64,000 bases of DNA from the NCBI GenBank assembly GCA_963800475.1, contig CAWDAZ010000003.1, positions 186,001 to 250,000 of the forward strand. Reading direction: 5' to 3'. Numbering within the stretch: position 1 is the first letter of the stretch; each line of letters starts with the position of its first letter. The translations under genes and the position numbers were made by a program. This DNA comes from Palsa-465 sp963800475 (GTDB lineage Bacteria > Actinomycetota > Thermoleophilia > Solirubrobacterales > Solirubrobacteraceae). Of the stretch, positions 29,938-38,306 are shown piece by piece. The notes below the pieces were generated by a model, which had not been told where the DNA came from, searched no databases, and saw nothing but the letters and a program-made list of their open reading frames with translations.

Positions 29938-31150
29938 AGCGCCGGCCGGCCACCGGCGAGGTCTGCTCGTCGAGCCGGGCTGCCTCCGCCTCGAGGGCTG
30001 CCATCCGCTCGGGCGTCATCGCGGTCTGATCCTCGTTCTCGGCCAGCCACTCCCGGGCCGCGGCGGCCTCGGTCTCGTCGCGCACGACCTGCTTGCCGGC
30101 CGCGTAGTACCGGTCGATCTCCGCGAACAGCTCGTCGACGAGCCGCTCGGTCGGGACCTTCTTCAATGGTTCGCCGCGCGAGTAGATCATCCCCATGTCC
30201 TTGGCGCCGGTGATCCCGAAGTCGGCGTGCCTCGCCTCGCCGATCCCGTTCACCGCGCAGCCGAGCACCGACACCTCGATTGGGTCCGCGTAGGCCTCGA
30301 GCCGGCGCTCGATCTCGGCAACGACCGTGTCCATGTCGAACTGCAGCCGGCCGCAGGTCGGGCACGCAATCAGCACCGGGCCGCGCTCGCGGAGCTTCAG
30401 CGCCTTGAGGATCTCCCATGCGACCTTCACCTCCTCCTCGGCGTGGAACGTCGACAGGGAGATCCGGATCGTGTCGCCGATCCCGTCGGCGAGCAGCGTG
30501 CCGAGGCCGACCGCGGACTTGAGCGAGCCCGACCACTTGGTGCCGGCCTCGGTGATCCCGAGGTGGAGCGGATACGGGATCCGCTCGGCCAGCATCCGAT
30601 TCGAGGCGATCGTGTTGGGAACGCTGGTCGACTTCATCGAGACCTTGAAGTTGTCGAACTCGAGCTGCTCCATCAGCTCGACGAACCCGAGCGCCGCAGC
30701 CACCAGCGCCTCGACGGGGTCGGTGAACTCGAGCTCGCGCAGGTGCGCCGGCAGCGAGCCGGAGTTGACGCCGATCCGCAGCGGCGTGCCGGTCTGCTTG
30801 GCCCGCTCCACGACCTGGGCAACCTTCTCCGGGCCGCCGATGTTGCCGGGGTTGATCCGCACGCAGTGCGCGCCCGCGTCGAGCGCCTTCAGCGCCAGCG
30901 TGTGGTTGAAGTGGATATCGGCGATCACCGGGATCGGCGAGTCCGTGACGATCGTCCTCAGCGCCTCGACGTCCTTCTCGCGCGGCACCGCGACGCGGAC
31001 GATGTCGGCGCCCGCCTCGGCGACGGTGCGGATCTGCCGCATCGTCGCGTCGAGGTCGGCGGTCTCGGTCTTGGTCATCGTCTGCACCGCGACCGGCGCT
31101 CCGCCTCCGATCGGCACCGCGCCGACGTGGATCTGGCGCTCTGAGGCCAT
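29924..31150 (-). CDS. ispG: (E)-4-hydroxy-3-methylbut-2-enyl-diphosphate synthase
   Basis: IspG (GcpE) performs the penultimate step of the MEP isoprenoid pathway with a [4Fe-4S] cluster. The 408-aa protein has the TIM-barrel segments VAVQTMTKTET and HCVRINPGNIGG, and the cluster cysteines in CPTCGRLQFD and GCAVNGIGEA. I start at ATG 31150 (MASERQIHVG), 7 bases after a -10-like TACACT, rather than at the longer frame from 31213. The neighbouring dxr gene at 45188 belongs to the same pathway. Confidence 0.95.
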   Translation of the reverse strand: MASERQIHVGAVPIGGGAPVAVQTMTKTETADLDATMRQIRTVAEAGADIVRVAVPREKDVEALRTIVTDSPIPVIADIHFNHTLALKALDAGAHCVRINPGNIGGPEKVAQVVERAKQTGTPLRIGVNSGSLPAHLRELEFTDPVEALVAAALGFVELMEQLEFDNFKVSMKSTSVPNTIASNRMLAERIPYPLHLGITEAGTKWSGSLKSAVGLGTLLADGIGDTIRISLSTFHAEEEVKVAWEILKALKLRERGPVLIACPTCGRLQFDMDTVVAEIERRLEAYADPIEVSVLGCAVNGIGEARHADFGITGAKDMGMIYSRGEPLKKVPTERLVDELFAEIDRYYAAGKQVVRDETEAAAAREWLAENEDQTAMTPERMAALEAEAARLDEQTSPVAGRRFTRA

Positions 31151-31157
31151 CGCCCGG

Positions 31158-31163
31158 AGTGTA
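31158..31163 (-). promoter_or_regulatory. Candidate -10 box of a leaderless ispG promoter
   Basis: TACACT on the minus strand ends 7 bases before ATG 31150. The same hexamer and spacing occur at 33168. Confidence 0.45.
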
Positions 31164-31178
31164 GAGAGCGCGATCGGC

Positions 31179-31565
31179 TCAGCTGCGCCGCTGTCGCCAG
31201 GCGTACACGGCAAAGCCGGCGCCGGCGACCAGCAGCAGCGCCAGCACGACGATCAGTGATGTGGGAAGGAACGAGCCTCCCTGCTGGCCCGAGCCGCCGC
31301 CGCCGCCGTGCAGCCCGCCGAGCTTGGCGAGCAGTGCCCGTTGGAGCACGTCCTGGCAGTTCGTGTACTCCCTGATGTCCGCCGGCATCGTCGCCAGCGC
31401 GCTGCGCAGCTGCTGCACCGAGTATTGCTGGGTCAGCTGCGCGTGGGTGTTGCAGTCGGCGACGGGCGAACTCAGCCCGGTCGCCAGCGCGACCGGGGAC
31501 GCCCAGGCGAGCAGCGCGGAGACCGCGCAGATCACGGCGATGCGACATACGGAGGCTCGAGTCAC
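31179..31565 (-). CDS. Small secreted protein with C-terminal membrane anchor
   Basis: The 128-aa product has a signal peptide (VCRIAVICAVSALLAWASPVALA). A short extracytoplasmic domain with two cysteines follows, in 'VADCNTHAQLTQQYSVQQLRSAL' and 'YTNCQDVLQRALL'. Then come a Gly-rich linker, one membrane span (about 100-120) and a basic tail (RQRRS). This is an LPxTG-like topology without a visible sortase signal. I recognise the cysteine-domain pattern as common in Thermoleophilia but know no function. The start is GTG 31565. It lies between ispG and the glycosyltransferase gene. Confidence 0.6.
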   Translation of the reverse strand: MTRASVCRIAVICAVSALLAWASPVALATGLSSPVADCNTHAQLTQQYSVQQLRSALATMPADIREYTNCQDVLQRALLAKLGGLHGGGGGSGQQGGSFLPTSLIVVLALLLVAGAGFAVYAWRQRRS

Positions 31566-31612
31566 GGACGACAGAGTAGGCCTAGTGGGATGCAGCCGGT
31601 GCCGGATGACGA

Positions 31613-33160
31613 TCAGGAGCCAGGCGACACGGCCGCCGACGGCGGATGCTGGACCAGTACGGCGGGGCCCGGCGGCCCAGGTCCGACCAGTTGGGAGCCG
31701 CGCTGGCCGATCGCGGCGGGCGGCAGGCGCCACGCCGGATTGATCAGGAACCGCTCGACGACGAATTCGTCGAGCGTCCTGCGTGCGAGCAGCGTCACCC
31801 CGGACGGCAGCGGATGCGCCGTCGTCTGGAAGATGCTGCCGACAACGTCAACTTCGTTAACGCTCACCGGCCTCGGCGCGGGCGGGTCCCACGGGATCCC
31901 CGGGAGGTAGATCTGCAGGGCCTGCGTCGCGAAGCCACTGGAGTACAGGACGATCGCCCGCGGGCCGGCGGGGCGGCCGAGCGCGGCGGCTACGCCCCGC
32001 CAGTTCGGCCGCTGGTACTGCGGGTTCTGGTCGATGCGAGCCTGCGCCCAGATGAAGCCTCCGAGCACCACGACCGCAAGCGCCGCGCCCGCCGCTCGTG
32101 CCCTCGGGACCGTGCAGGCCCCACCGACCACCACCGCGAGTGGGATCCAGGCCGGCATGAAGTTGCGGGGGATAACGTAGTCGCCGCCAAGCTCGGCGAT
32201 CAAGAGCGGCAAGACGATCACGCACGCGGCCAGGCCGCCGGCGACAGCGGCTCCGCGCTGCTGTTGCGGCGTGCCTCCGACGATCATCAGCACCACGACG
32301 ACCGCGACCAGCGCCCCCGCCCCCCACAGGCCCCAGGTGACCAGCGAGCTCTGATAGAGCGTTCCGAGCCCCAGGCTGACCGGGATCTGTTCGATCCGAA
32401 CCGACAGCGGGGAACGCGTAGCGATCCAATTGAGGAGATGGCGGTTGGTGTCGCCGACCGCCAGCGGCAGCATCGCGAGTTGCACGGCGGCGACGGCCGC
32501 TCCCGCGAGCAGCACCCGCCGCCGGTGGGGACCCCAGAGCAGGAGGAGCAGACCCTCCGGGGCGATCAGGAAGCCGGCGAAGAAATGCGTTGTGACTGCG
32601 AGCGCGGAGAACACGGCCCACCAGGCGATGTTCCGCGTGGAGGGCTCCTGCCAGGCCCGCACGAAGAACAGAAACGACAGCCCGCAGAGCAGCCCCAGAA
32701 GTATGTACGAGCGTGCCTCCTGCGAGTACCAGATCATGAAGGGGGAAAACGCCGCGAACGCGGCGGCCGCGACGCCGGCCCACCGCGAGATCAGGCGACG
32801 GCCGCAGAGGTAGGCGACCGGGATCACCGCGGTCCCCAGCAGGGCGGAGAACGAGCGCAGTCCGGCCTCGCCGGTGCCGAAAATCTTCGCCCACAGCCAC
32901 GCGAGCACGAAGTACAGCGGGGGCGTCGTCTCGTTGACCCGCACGGCGTGAAGCAGTCCGCCGAGCGACATGTGCAGCTCGTGAACCGTGGTGGCTTCGT
33001 CCGCCCAGTAGCTCTGGCCGGTGAGTGTCGAGAACCGCAGAATCGCCCCCGCCACGACGAGCACCGCAAGCACCCATACCTCGGGCGAGATCCGCATCGC
33101 GGTGGTCTTCGGCTCGACCGCAGCCACGGACGCCTCGGCGGTGCGGATCGGCGTCAGCAT
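31613..33160 (-). CDS. GT-C fold glycosyltransferase (ArnT/PMT, GT39/GT83-like)
   Basis: The 515-aa polytopic membrane protein has about 11 spans and the GT-C catalytic loop motif YWADEA with Asp54-Glu55 after the first span, followed by 'NETTPPLYFVLAWLWAKIFG'. Relatives move sugars from polyprenyl-phosphate donors to proteins or lipids on the outer face of the membrane. The acceptor is unknown. ATG 33160 is 7 bases after TACACT. The divergent gene starting at 33189 encodes a secreted glycosidase-like protein, so the pair may act on the same surface glycan (inference). Confidence 0.82.
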   Translation of the reverse strand: MLTPIRTAEASVAAVEPKTTAMRISPEVWVLAVLVVAGAILRFSTLTGQSYWADEATTVHELHMSLGGLLHAVRVNETTPPLYFVLAWLWAKIFGTGEAGLRSFSALLGTAVIPVAYLCGRRLISRWAGVAAAAFAAFSPFMIWYSQEARSYILLGLLCGLSFLFFVRAWQEPSTRNIAWWAVFSALAVTTHFFAGFLIAPEGLLLLLWGPHRRRVLLAGAAVAAVQLAMLPLAVGDTNRHLLNWIATRSPLSVRIEQIPVSLGLGTLYQSSLVTWGLWGAGALVAVVVVLMIVGGTPQQQRGAAVAGGLAACVIVLPLLIAELGGDYVIPRNFMPAWIPLAVVVGGACTVPRARAAGAALAVVVLGGFIWAQARIDQNPQYQRPNWRGVAAALGRPAGPRAIVLYSSGFATQALQIYLPGIPWDPPAPRPVSVNEVDVVGSIFQTTAHPLPSGVTLLARRTLDEFVVERFLINPAWRLPPAAIGQRGSQLVGPGPPGPAVLVQHPPSAAVSPGS

Positions 33161-33167
33161 CCGAGCC

Positions 33168-33173
33168 AGTGTA
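33168..33173 (-). promoter_or_regulatory. Candidate -10 box of a leaderless glycosyltransferase promoter
   Basis: TACACT on the minus strand, 7 bases before ATG 33160. It is only 2 bases away from the divergent -10 box at 33176. Confidence 0.45.
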
Positions 33174-33175
33174 AG

Positions 33176-33181
33176 TAATCT
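33176..33181 (+). promoter_or_regulatory. Candidate -10 box of a leaderless promoter for the first glycosidase gene
   Basis: TAATCT ends 7 bases before TTG 33189. This geometry is the main support for choosing TTG 33189 as the start, since the frame otherwise extends into the divergent glycosyltransferase gene. Confidence 0.45.
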
Positions 33182-33188
33182 AGCCAGC

Positions 33189-34808
33189 TTGCTTCGGCAC
33201 TCGAGAGTCACGAGAACGCCGTCGCGACGGGCGCTGGCGGCGCTCGTCGTCGCCAGCGCGCTGGGCCTGTTGTCATCCGCCTGCGGAAGGTCGTCTCGCA
33301 CCGTGCTGGGTCCGTTGGCATCCTCGAGACCGCCGCTCGAGACGATCTTCGAGCCCGATGAGCAGCTGCGCGTGAATCCGGCCGCGACGCTCGACACGAT
33401 GCGCCGGCTCGGCGTCGCGCGGGTGAAGCTGTACGTCCCGTGGGTCGCGGTCGCCCCCGATTCCGCCGCCACCGCACCGCCCGCCGGTTTCGACGCATCC
33501 GACCCCGGCGCCTACCCCGCGTCCACCTGGACGTACTACGACACCGTGGTGCGCGACGCGACGGAGCGCGGGATCGGGATCGACCTCACAGTCGGCGCGC
33601 CGGCCCCGAAATGGGCGACGGGGCCGGGAGCGCCGCCGGGCGCACCGCCCGGCGTGTGGAAGCCCTCGCCGGCCAGATTCAGTCAGTTCGTGCACGCACT
33701 GGCGGTGCGCTACAGCGGCCGGTACACGCCCACCGGCGCGCCCTCGCCACTCCCGCGGGTCGACTTCTGGGCGATCTGGAACGAGCCGAACTACGGGCCC
33801 GAGCTGGCACCTCAGGCAATCGACCACTCGACCATCGAGGTGTCCCCCTCGCTGTACCGCGGGCTCGCGGACGCGGCGTGGACCGAGCTGCAACAGACCG
33901 GCCACGGCCACGACACGATCCTGATCGGCGAGCTCGCCCCGCGCGGGATCACGACCGGCGACAACCCGGGCAACTTCTCCGGAATGGTGCCGCTGCGGTT
34001 TGTGCGCGCCCTGTACTGCGTGGACCCCTCGCTCCATCCGCTCCGGGGCGCGGCCGCGACCGAGCGCGGCTGCCCCGCTACGGCCACCGGGTCCTCGTCG
34101 TTCGCGGCCGAGAACCCGGCGCTCTTCCAGGCCAGCGGATTCGCCGTGCATCCGTATCCGCAAGGTGCCCTCGACCCCGACGTGATCACACCCGGGGAGC
34201 CGGACTACGCCGACCTCGCCACGCTACCGCGGCTGCTGAGGCTGCTCGACGCCGTGCAGCAGGTATACGGCTCGAGCAAGCGCTTCGATCTCTATTCCAC
34301 GGAGTTTGGTTACAAGACCAATCCGCCGTTCATCGCGGGTGTGCCGATCGCTCAGGCGCCCCTGTATCTCAATTGGGCGGAGTACCTGAGCTGGCTGGAC
34401 CCGCGAATCCGGTCCTACGACCAGTACGAGCTCACCGATCCGCCGGCCACTCACTCGCAATTCGACACCGGCCTCGAGTTCGCCGGCGGCGCGCCTAAGC
34501 CGACACTGGCCGCGTTCCGGCTGCCGATCTTTCTGCCGGTCACCCGCGCGCCGAACGGCGCTGCGCTGCTCGTGTGGGGGTGTGTGCGCCCTGCTCGCTA
34601 CGCCCGGCAGCCGCAGCCCGTGCGGATCGAGCTTCAGCCCCACGGGAGCGGCGCCTTCAAGGTCATCGACACGCTGTCGATAAACGACCGAGACGGATAT
34701 TTCGACGCCCGCGTGCGGTTTCCGTCGAGTGGCGCGGTCAGGCTTGCCTGGGTCTACCCTGACGGGACGACGATCCACAGCCGCGAGGTGGCGATCGAGA
34801 TCGGCTAG
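33189..34808 (+). CDS. Secreted clan GH-A-like glycoside hydrolase, paralog 1 (lipoprotein)
   Basis: The product of about 539 aa has a signal ending in the lipobox-like LLSSAC. It has a (beta/alpha)8-type glycosidase domain and a C-terminal beta domain (about 430-539, 'LLVWGCVRPARYA'). The clan GH-A acid/base Glu is in FWAIWNEPNYGPEL and the probable nucleophile Glu is in YSTEFGYKTNPP. It is the first of three tandem paralogs. Relatives with the NEP signature act on plant or microbial glycans; the substrate is unknown. The TTG start is supported by TAATCT 7 bases upstream. Confidence 0.75.
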   Translation: MLRHSRVTRTPSRRALAALVVASALGLLSSACGRSSRTVLGPLASSRPPLETIFEPDEQLRVNPAATLDTMRRLGVARVKLYVPWVAVAPDSAATAPPAGFDASDPGAYPASTWTYYDTVVRDATERGIGIDLTVGAPAPKWATGPGAPPGAPPGVWKPSPARFSQFVHALAVRYSGRYTPTGAPSPLPRVDFWAIWNEPNYGPELAPQAIDHSTIEVSPSLYRGLADAAWTELQQTGHGHDTILIGELAPRGITTGDNPGNFSGMVPLRFVRALYCVDPSLHPLRGAAATERGCPATATGSSSFAAENPALFQASGFAVHPYPQGALDPDVITPGEPDYADLATLPRLLRLLDAVQQVYGSSKRFDLYSTEFGYKTNPPFIAGVPIAQAPLYLNWAEYLSWLDPRIRSYDQYELTDPPATHSQFDTGLEFAGGAPKPTLAAFRLPIFLPVTRAPNGAALLVWGCVRPARYARQPQPVRIELQPHGSGAFKVIDTLSINDRDGYFDARVRFPSSGAVRLAWVYPDGTTIHSREVAIEIG

Positions 34809-34850
34809 CGGTCTCGTCGCGGCGGAGGGGTCGTTGGGCGGGCAGCGGCC

Positions 34851-34857
34851 GCAACTT
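34851..34857 (+). promoter_or_regulatory. GCAACTT box upstream of the second glycosidase gene
   Basis: This is part of GCCGCAACTTCCC (34848-34860), identical over 13 bases to the string before the FN3 gene at 13359-13371. It lies 24 bases before ATG 34882 and may be an alternative-sigma -35 element. Confidence 0.35.
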
Positions 34858-34881
34858 CCCCTGGCGACAAAGGTTGAAAGG

Positions 34882-36576
34882 ATGCTGATGAGCTCGACAC
34901 GGTCAGGACGACTGCTCGCGCTACTGGTCGCCGGTGGGCTCGCGTGCCTGGGGGGCGCGGCGCCGGCCGGCGCGTCGACCCGGCAGGTGTCGGTGTTCCA
35001 GGACGACACGACGCTCACGACGAACCCGGCCGGGATGCTCCAGGAGCTCCGACACCTCGGCGTAAACACGGTCCGGCTCGGGATCAAGTGGTCGACGATC
35101 GCGCCGGCGCCCACCTCGCGCACGCGGCCGAACTTCAACGCGTCGGACCCGAACGCGTACCCCCAGGGGGCGTGGAGCATCTACGACACGATCGTCGCCG
35201 ACGCCCGCGCCGACGGTCTTCAGCTGATGTTCAATCCGACCGGGTATGCGCCGCTGTGGGCACAGGGTGCGAACCCGGGCAAGTACGGGTCGCACTACGA
35301 CCCCAAGTTTGCGTTCATGCCGTCGGCGAGCGAGTACCAGCAGTTCGTCGAGGCGGTCGGCAAGCGCTACCCGACCGTCCACACGTGGGAGCTCTACAAC
35401 GAGCCGAACTTCGGCGAGGACCTCTCCCCCCAGGGGATCGACGGCTCGCATGTTCTGTACGCGCCGGTGATGTACCGAGCGCTCGCCGCGGCCGGGTGGA
35501 CCGCGCTACGCGCGACCGGCCACGCACACGACACGATCCTGATCGGAGCGACCGCCGCCCACGGATCGGTGATTCCGGCCAAGCACGGCACGGGGCTTCC
35601 CGGGGCTTACGGCGAGACCCCGCCGCTGCAGTTCATGCGCGAGCTGTACTGCCTGGACTCGAATTACCAGCCGTATCGCGGCGCCGCCGCGGCCGCCCGC
35701 AAGTGCCCGACGACCGCGGCCGCCGCCCGCGGCTTCCGCGCCCAGAACCCGGCGCTGTTCAATGCGAGCGGCTGGTCGACCCATCCGTATCCGCTTGGGA
35801 ACGACGGCGGCCTCCCGCCGACGCAGACCACCTACAAGGGCCCCAACTACGCGGGGTTCAGCCAGCTGCCGAACGTGTCGGCCACGCTGGACCGGATCCA
35901 GCGCGTTTACCACTCGGGCAGGCGCATCCCGGTCTGGAACACCGAGTACGGGTACATAACGAATCCCCCGAACCGCTCGGAGCACTTCGCGTCTCCCGCA
36001 ACGCAGGGCTATTACGACAACTGGGCCGAGTACCTGTCGTGGCGCAATTCGCGGATCGCGAGCGCGATGCAGTACCTGCTGTACGACCCGAACCCGGTGG
36101 TCGGGACCCCCGAGTGCGGCGGGTTCGCGAGCGGGCTCCTGTACTACTCGGTGCCGGTGCCGACCCCCGGGTGCACGCCGTTCCCGGCGGGCGCGGCCAA
36201 GCCGGGGCTGAACGCCTACCGGCTGCCGATCTTCCTGCCGACGAGCTCTGCGCGGCCCGGCAACGCGGTCACCGTGTGGGGCTGCCTGAGGCCGGTCCAC
36301 TACGCGCTCGTCGACACCGGCAAGCCGCAGACCGTGCTGATCCAGTACCAGCGCGGGGGCCGCGGCGCGTGGTCGACGGTGTCGAGCGTCACGTTCACGA
36401 ACCCGTCCTCCAGCTGCTACTTCACGCGGCAGGTGAAGTTCCCGGCCAGCGGTTCGGTGCGGCTCTCGTACAGCTATCCCGCAAACGACCTCCGCCTCCA
36501 GCCGGGCGTCGTCCACACATACTTCGACCCGCTCGTGCCCACCCTGAGCCGCGTGGCGGGCATCGCGATCAAGTAG
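34882..36576 (+). CDS. Secreted clan GH-A-like glycoside hydrolase, paralog 2
   Basis: The protein of about 564 aa has a classic signal peptide (LLALLVAGGLACLGGAAPAGAS). The same fold as its neighbours follows, with acid/base Glu in WELYNEPNFGEDL and candidate nucleophile Glu in WNTEYGYITNPP. The C-terminal beta domain starts near 'VTVWGCLRPVHYALV'. GAAAGG precedes ATG 34882 and the second ATG at 34888, which has better spacing. Its stop directly abuts the TTG start of paralog 3, so the two form one transcript. Confidence 0.75.
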   Translation: MLMSSTRSGRLLALLVAGGLACLGGAAPAGASTRQVSVFQDDTTLTTNPAGMLQELRHLGVNTVRLGIKWSTIAPAPTSRTRPNFNASDPNAYPQGAWSIYDTIVADARADGLQLMFNPTGYAPLWAQGANPGKYGSHYDPKFAFMPSASEYQQFVEAVGKRYPTVHTWELYNEPNFGEDLSPQGIDGSHVLYAPVMYRALAAAGWTALRATGHAHDTILIGATAAHGSVIPAKHGTGLPGAYGETPPLQFMRELYCLDSNYQPYRGAAAAARKCPTTAAAARGFRAQNPALFNASGWSTHPYPLGNDGGLPPTQTTYKGPNYAGFSQLPNVSATLDRIQRVYHSGRRIPVWNTEYGYITNPPNRSEHFASPATQGYYDNWAEYLSWRNSRIASAMQYLLYDPNPVVGTPECGGFASGLLYYSVPVPTPGCTPFPAGAAKPGLNAYRLPIFLPTSSARPGNAVTVWGCLRPVHYALVDTGKPQTVLIQYQRGGRGAWSTVSSVTFTNPSSSCYFTRQVKFPASGSVRLSYSYPANDLRLQPGVVHTYFDPLVPTLSRVAGIAIK

Positions 36577-38286
36577 TTGTCACCGACGCTGAGACGTCCG
36601 GTTGCGCTGCTCGGCGCACTGCTCCTCGTTATCGCGTTCGCGGCGCTGCACGCCGGCCGCGCGGCCGCCTCCTCGAACCAGCAGGCGATGTTCGGGGACG
36701 ACACCCAGCTGCTCACCAATCCTTCGCTCACGATCCAGCGGCTGCGGATCCTCGGGGTCGCGCGGATCCGGGTCGCGTTCCGGTGGCAGTACATCGCGCC
36801 GCAGCCCACGGCCAGTAAGCCCCCGACGGGCTTCGACGGCTCGGACCCGGCCTCGTACCCCGCGGCAAACTGGGGGATCTGGGACGACGTCGTTCGTGAA
36901 GCCGAGCAGGCCGGAATGGCCATCGACCTCGACGCGATGGGCGGCGCGCCGGTGTGGGCGCTCGGCCCAGGCCGCCCGAAGGGCAGCAAGAACCTGGGCT
37001 GGAACCCGTCGCCGAGCCTCTTCCAGGCGTTCGTACACGCGCTCGGCGTCCGCTACAGCGGCGACTACGACCCGACGCTGAAGAAGCTCGTCCCGGGCGA
37101 TCCGAACGATCTCCCGAGGGTCTCGTTCTGGTCGGTCTGGAACGAGCCCGACTATGGGCCGAGCCTCGCCCCGCAGGGGGTCCCGGGTCATCTCACGATC
37201 GAGAACAGCCCCCGCATGTACCGGAACCTCGTCAACGCCGCGTGGACTGCGCTACAGCAGACCGGCCACCTGCACGACACGTTCGTCTTCGGCGAGCTGG
37301 CACCGCGCGGCGAGGACGACTGGGGCGTGTTCTCGGGCATGAAGCCGCTGGTGTTCCTGCGCGCGATGTACTGCGTCGACGCGGGCTACCGCCCGCTGAG
37401 GGGCGCCGCGGCGGCGAGCCGAGGGTGTCCGGCGACCGCCGCCTCCTCGCGCAGGTTCCGCGCCCAGAACCCGGCGCTGTTCCGGGCGACCGGGATCTCC
37501 GACCACCCGTATATGCGCTGGTATCCCCCGAACTACGAGCAGAGCCCCGATCCGGTCAACGGCTCGACGACGGTGGACTACTCCTCGCTGGCGACGATCG
37601 GCAACCTGATCCGCGCCAGCGACCGGCTCGAGCGGGTCTACGGGTCGCCGTCGCATCTCCAGATCTACAACACCGAGTTCGGATATATCACGAGCCCGCC
37701 GAAGCACGACAACCAGCGCGAGCCGAAGCCGCCCTACTACTACCCGTGGGTCTCGAACGCGACGGCCGCGTACTACGACAACTGGGCCGAGTACATCTCG
37801 TGGCGAAACCCGCGGATCGCGTCGTTCTTCCAGTACCTCCTCCACGACCCGCTGCCCGTGAACAAAGCCACCGATTGGGGCGGCTTTGCCAGCGGGCTGC
37901 TGAACTGGGACTACAACGCGAAGCCCGGGTTCAGCGCCTGGCGGCTGCCGCTGTACCTGCCGGTCACCACCGCCAGGCGCGGTCAGGCGCTGAAGGTCTG
38001 GGGATGCATTCGTCCCGCCCAGTACTCGATCTCCGACACCAAGCTCCCCCAGACGGTCGCGATCCAGCTGCAGCCAAACTCCACGGGCCGGTTCCAGACC
38101 GTCCAGACCGTCACGATCTCGAGCCCCACCGCGAGCTGCTACTTCTTCGTCCCGGTCAAGTTCGCGGCCAGCGGGTCGGTCCGCCTGACCTGGACGTATC
38201 CGTCGCCCGACCCGAACTTTGCCTACCTTGACCCGCTCAAGCAGCACCAGGTCTACAGCCGCCACGTCCAGATCACGCTCCGGTAG
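36577..38286 (+). CDS. Secreted clan GH-A-like glycoside hydrolase, paralog 3
   Basis: The 569-aa protein starts at TTG 36577, the codon after the previous stop. It has a signal peptide (PVALLGALLLVIAFAALHAG), acid/base Glu in FWSVWNEPDYGPSL and candidate nucleophile Glu in YNTEFGYITSPP. A C-terminal beta domain follows ('LKVWGCIRPAQYSI'), and the protein ends in the same '(V/S)GSVRL(T/S)(W/Y)' strand as its paralogs. It shares more with paralog 1 in the middle ('LYCVD/MYCVD', 'LRGAAA', 'RFRAQNPALF') than expected for independent genes, showing tandem duplication. Confidence 0.75.
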   Translation: MSPTLRRPVALLGALLLVIAFAALHAGRAAASSNQQAMFGDDTQLLTNPSLTIQRLRILGVARIRVAFRWQYIAPQPTASKPPTGFDGSDPASYPAANWGIWDDVVREAEQAGMAIDLDAMGGAPVWALGPGRPKGSKNLGWNPSPSLFQAFVHALGVRYSGDYDPTLKKLVPGDPNDLPRVSFWSVWNEPDYGPSLAPQGVPGHLTIENSPRMYRNLVNAAWTALQQTGHLHDTFVFGELAPRGEDDWGVFSGMKPLVFLRAMYCVDAGYRPLRGAAAASRGCPATAASSRRFRAQNPALFRATGISDHPYMRWYPPNYEQSPDPVNGSTTVDYSSLATIGNLIRASDRLERVYGSPSHLQIYNTEFGYITSPPKHDNQREPKPPYYYPWVSNATAAYYDNWAEYISWRNPRIASFFQYLLHDPLPVNKATDWGGFASGLLNWDYNAKPGFSAWRLPLYLPVTTARRGQALKVWGCIRPAQYSISDTKLPQTVAIQLQPNSTGRFQTVQTVTISSPTASCYFFVPVKFAASGSVRLTWTYPSPDPNFAYLDPLKQHQVYSRHVQITLR

Positions 38287-38294
38287 CCATCGGC

Positions 38295-38300
38295 GATACT
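38295..38300 (+). promoter_or_regulatory. Candidate -10 box of a leaderless glcD promoter
   Basis: GATACT ends 6 bases before ATG 38307; no Shine-Dalgarno is present. Confidence 0.4.
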
Positions 38301-38306
38301 TGGACG

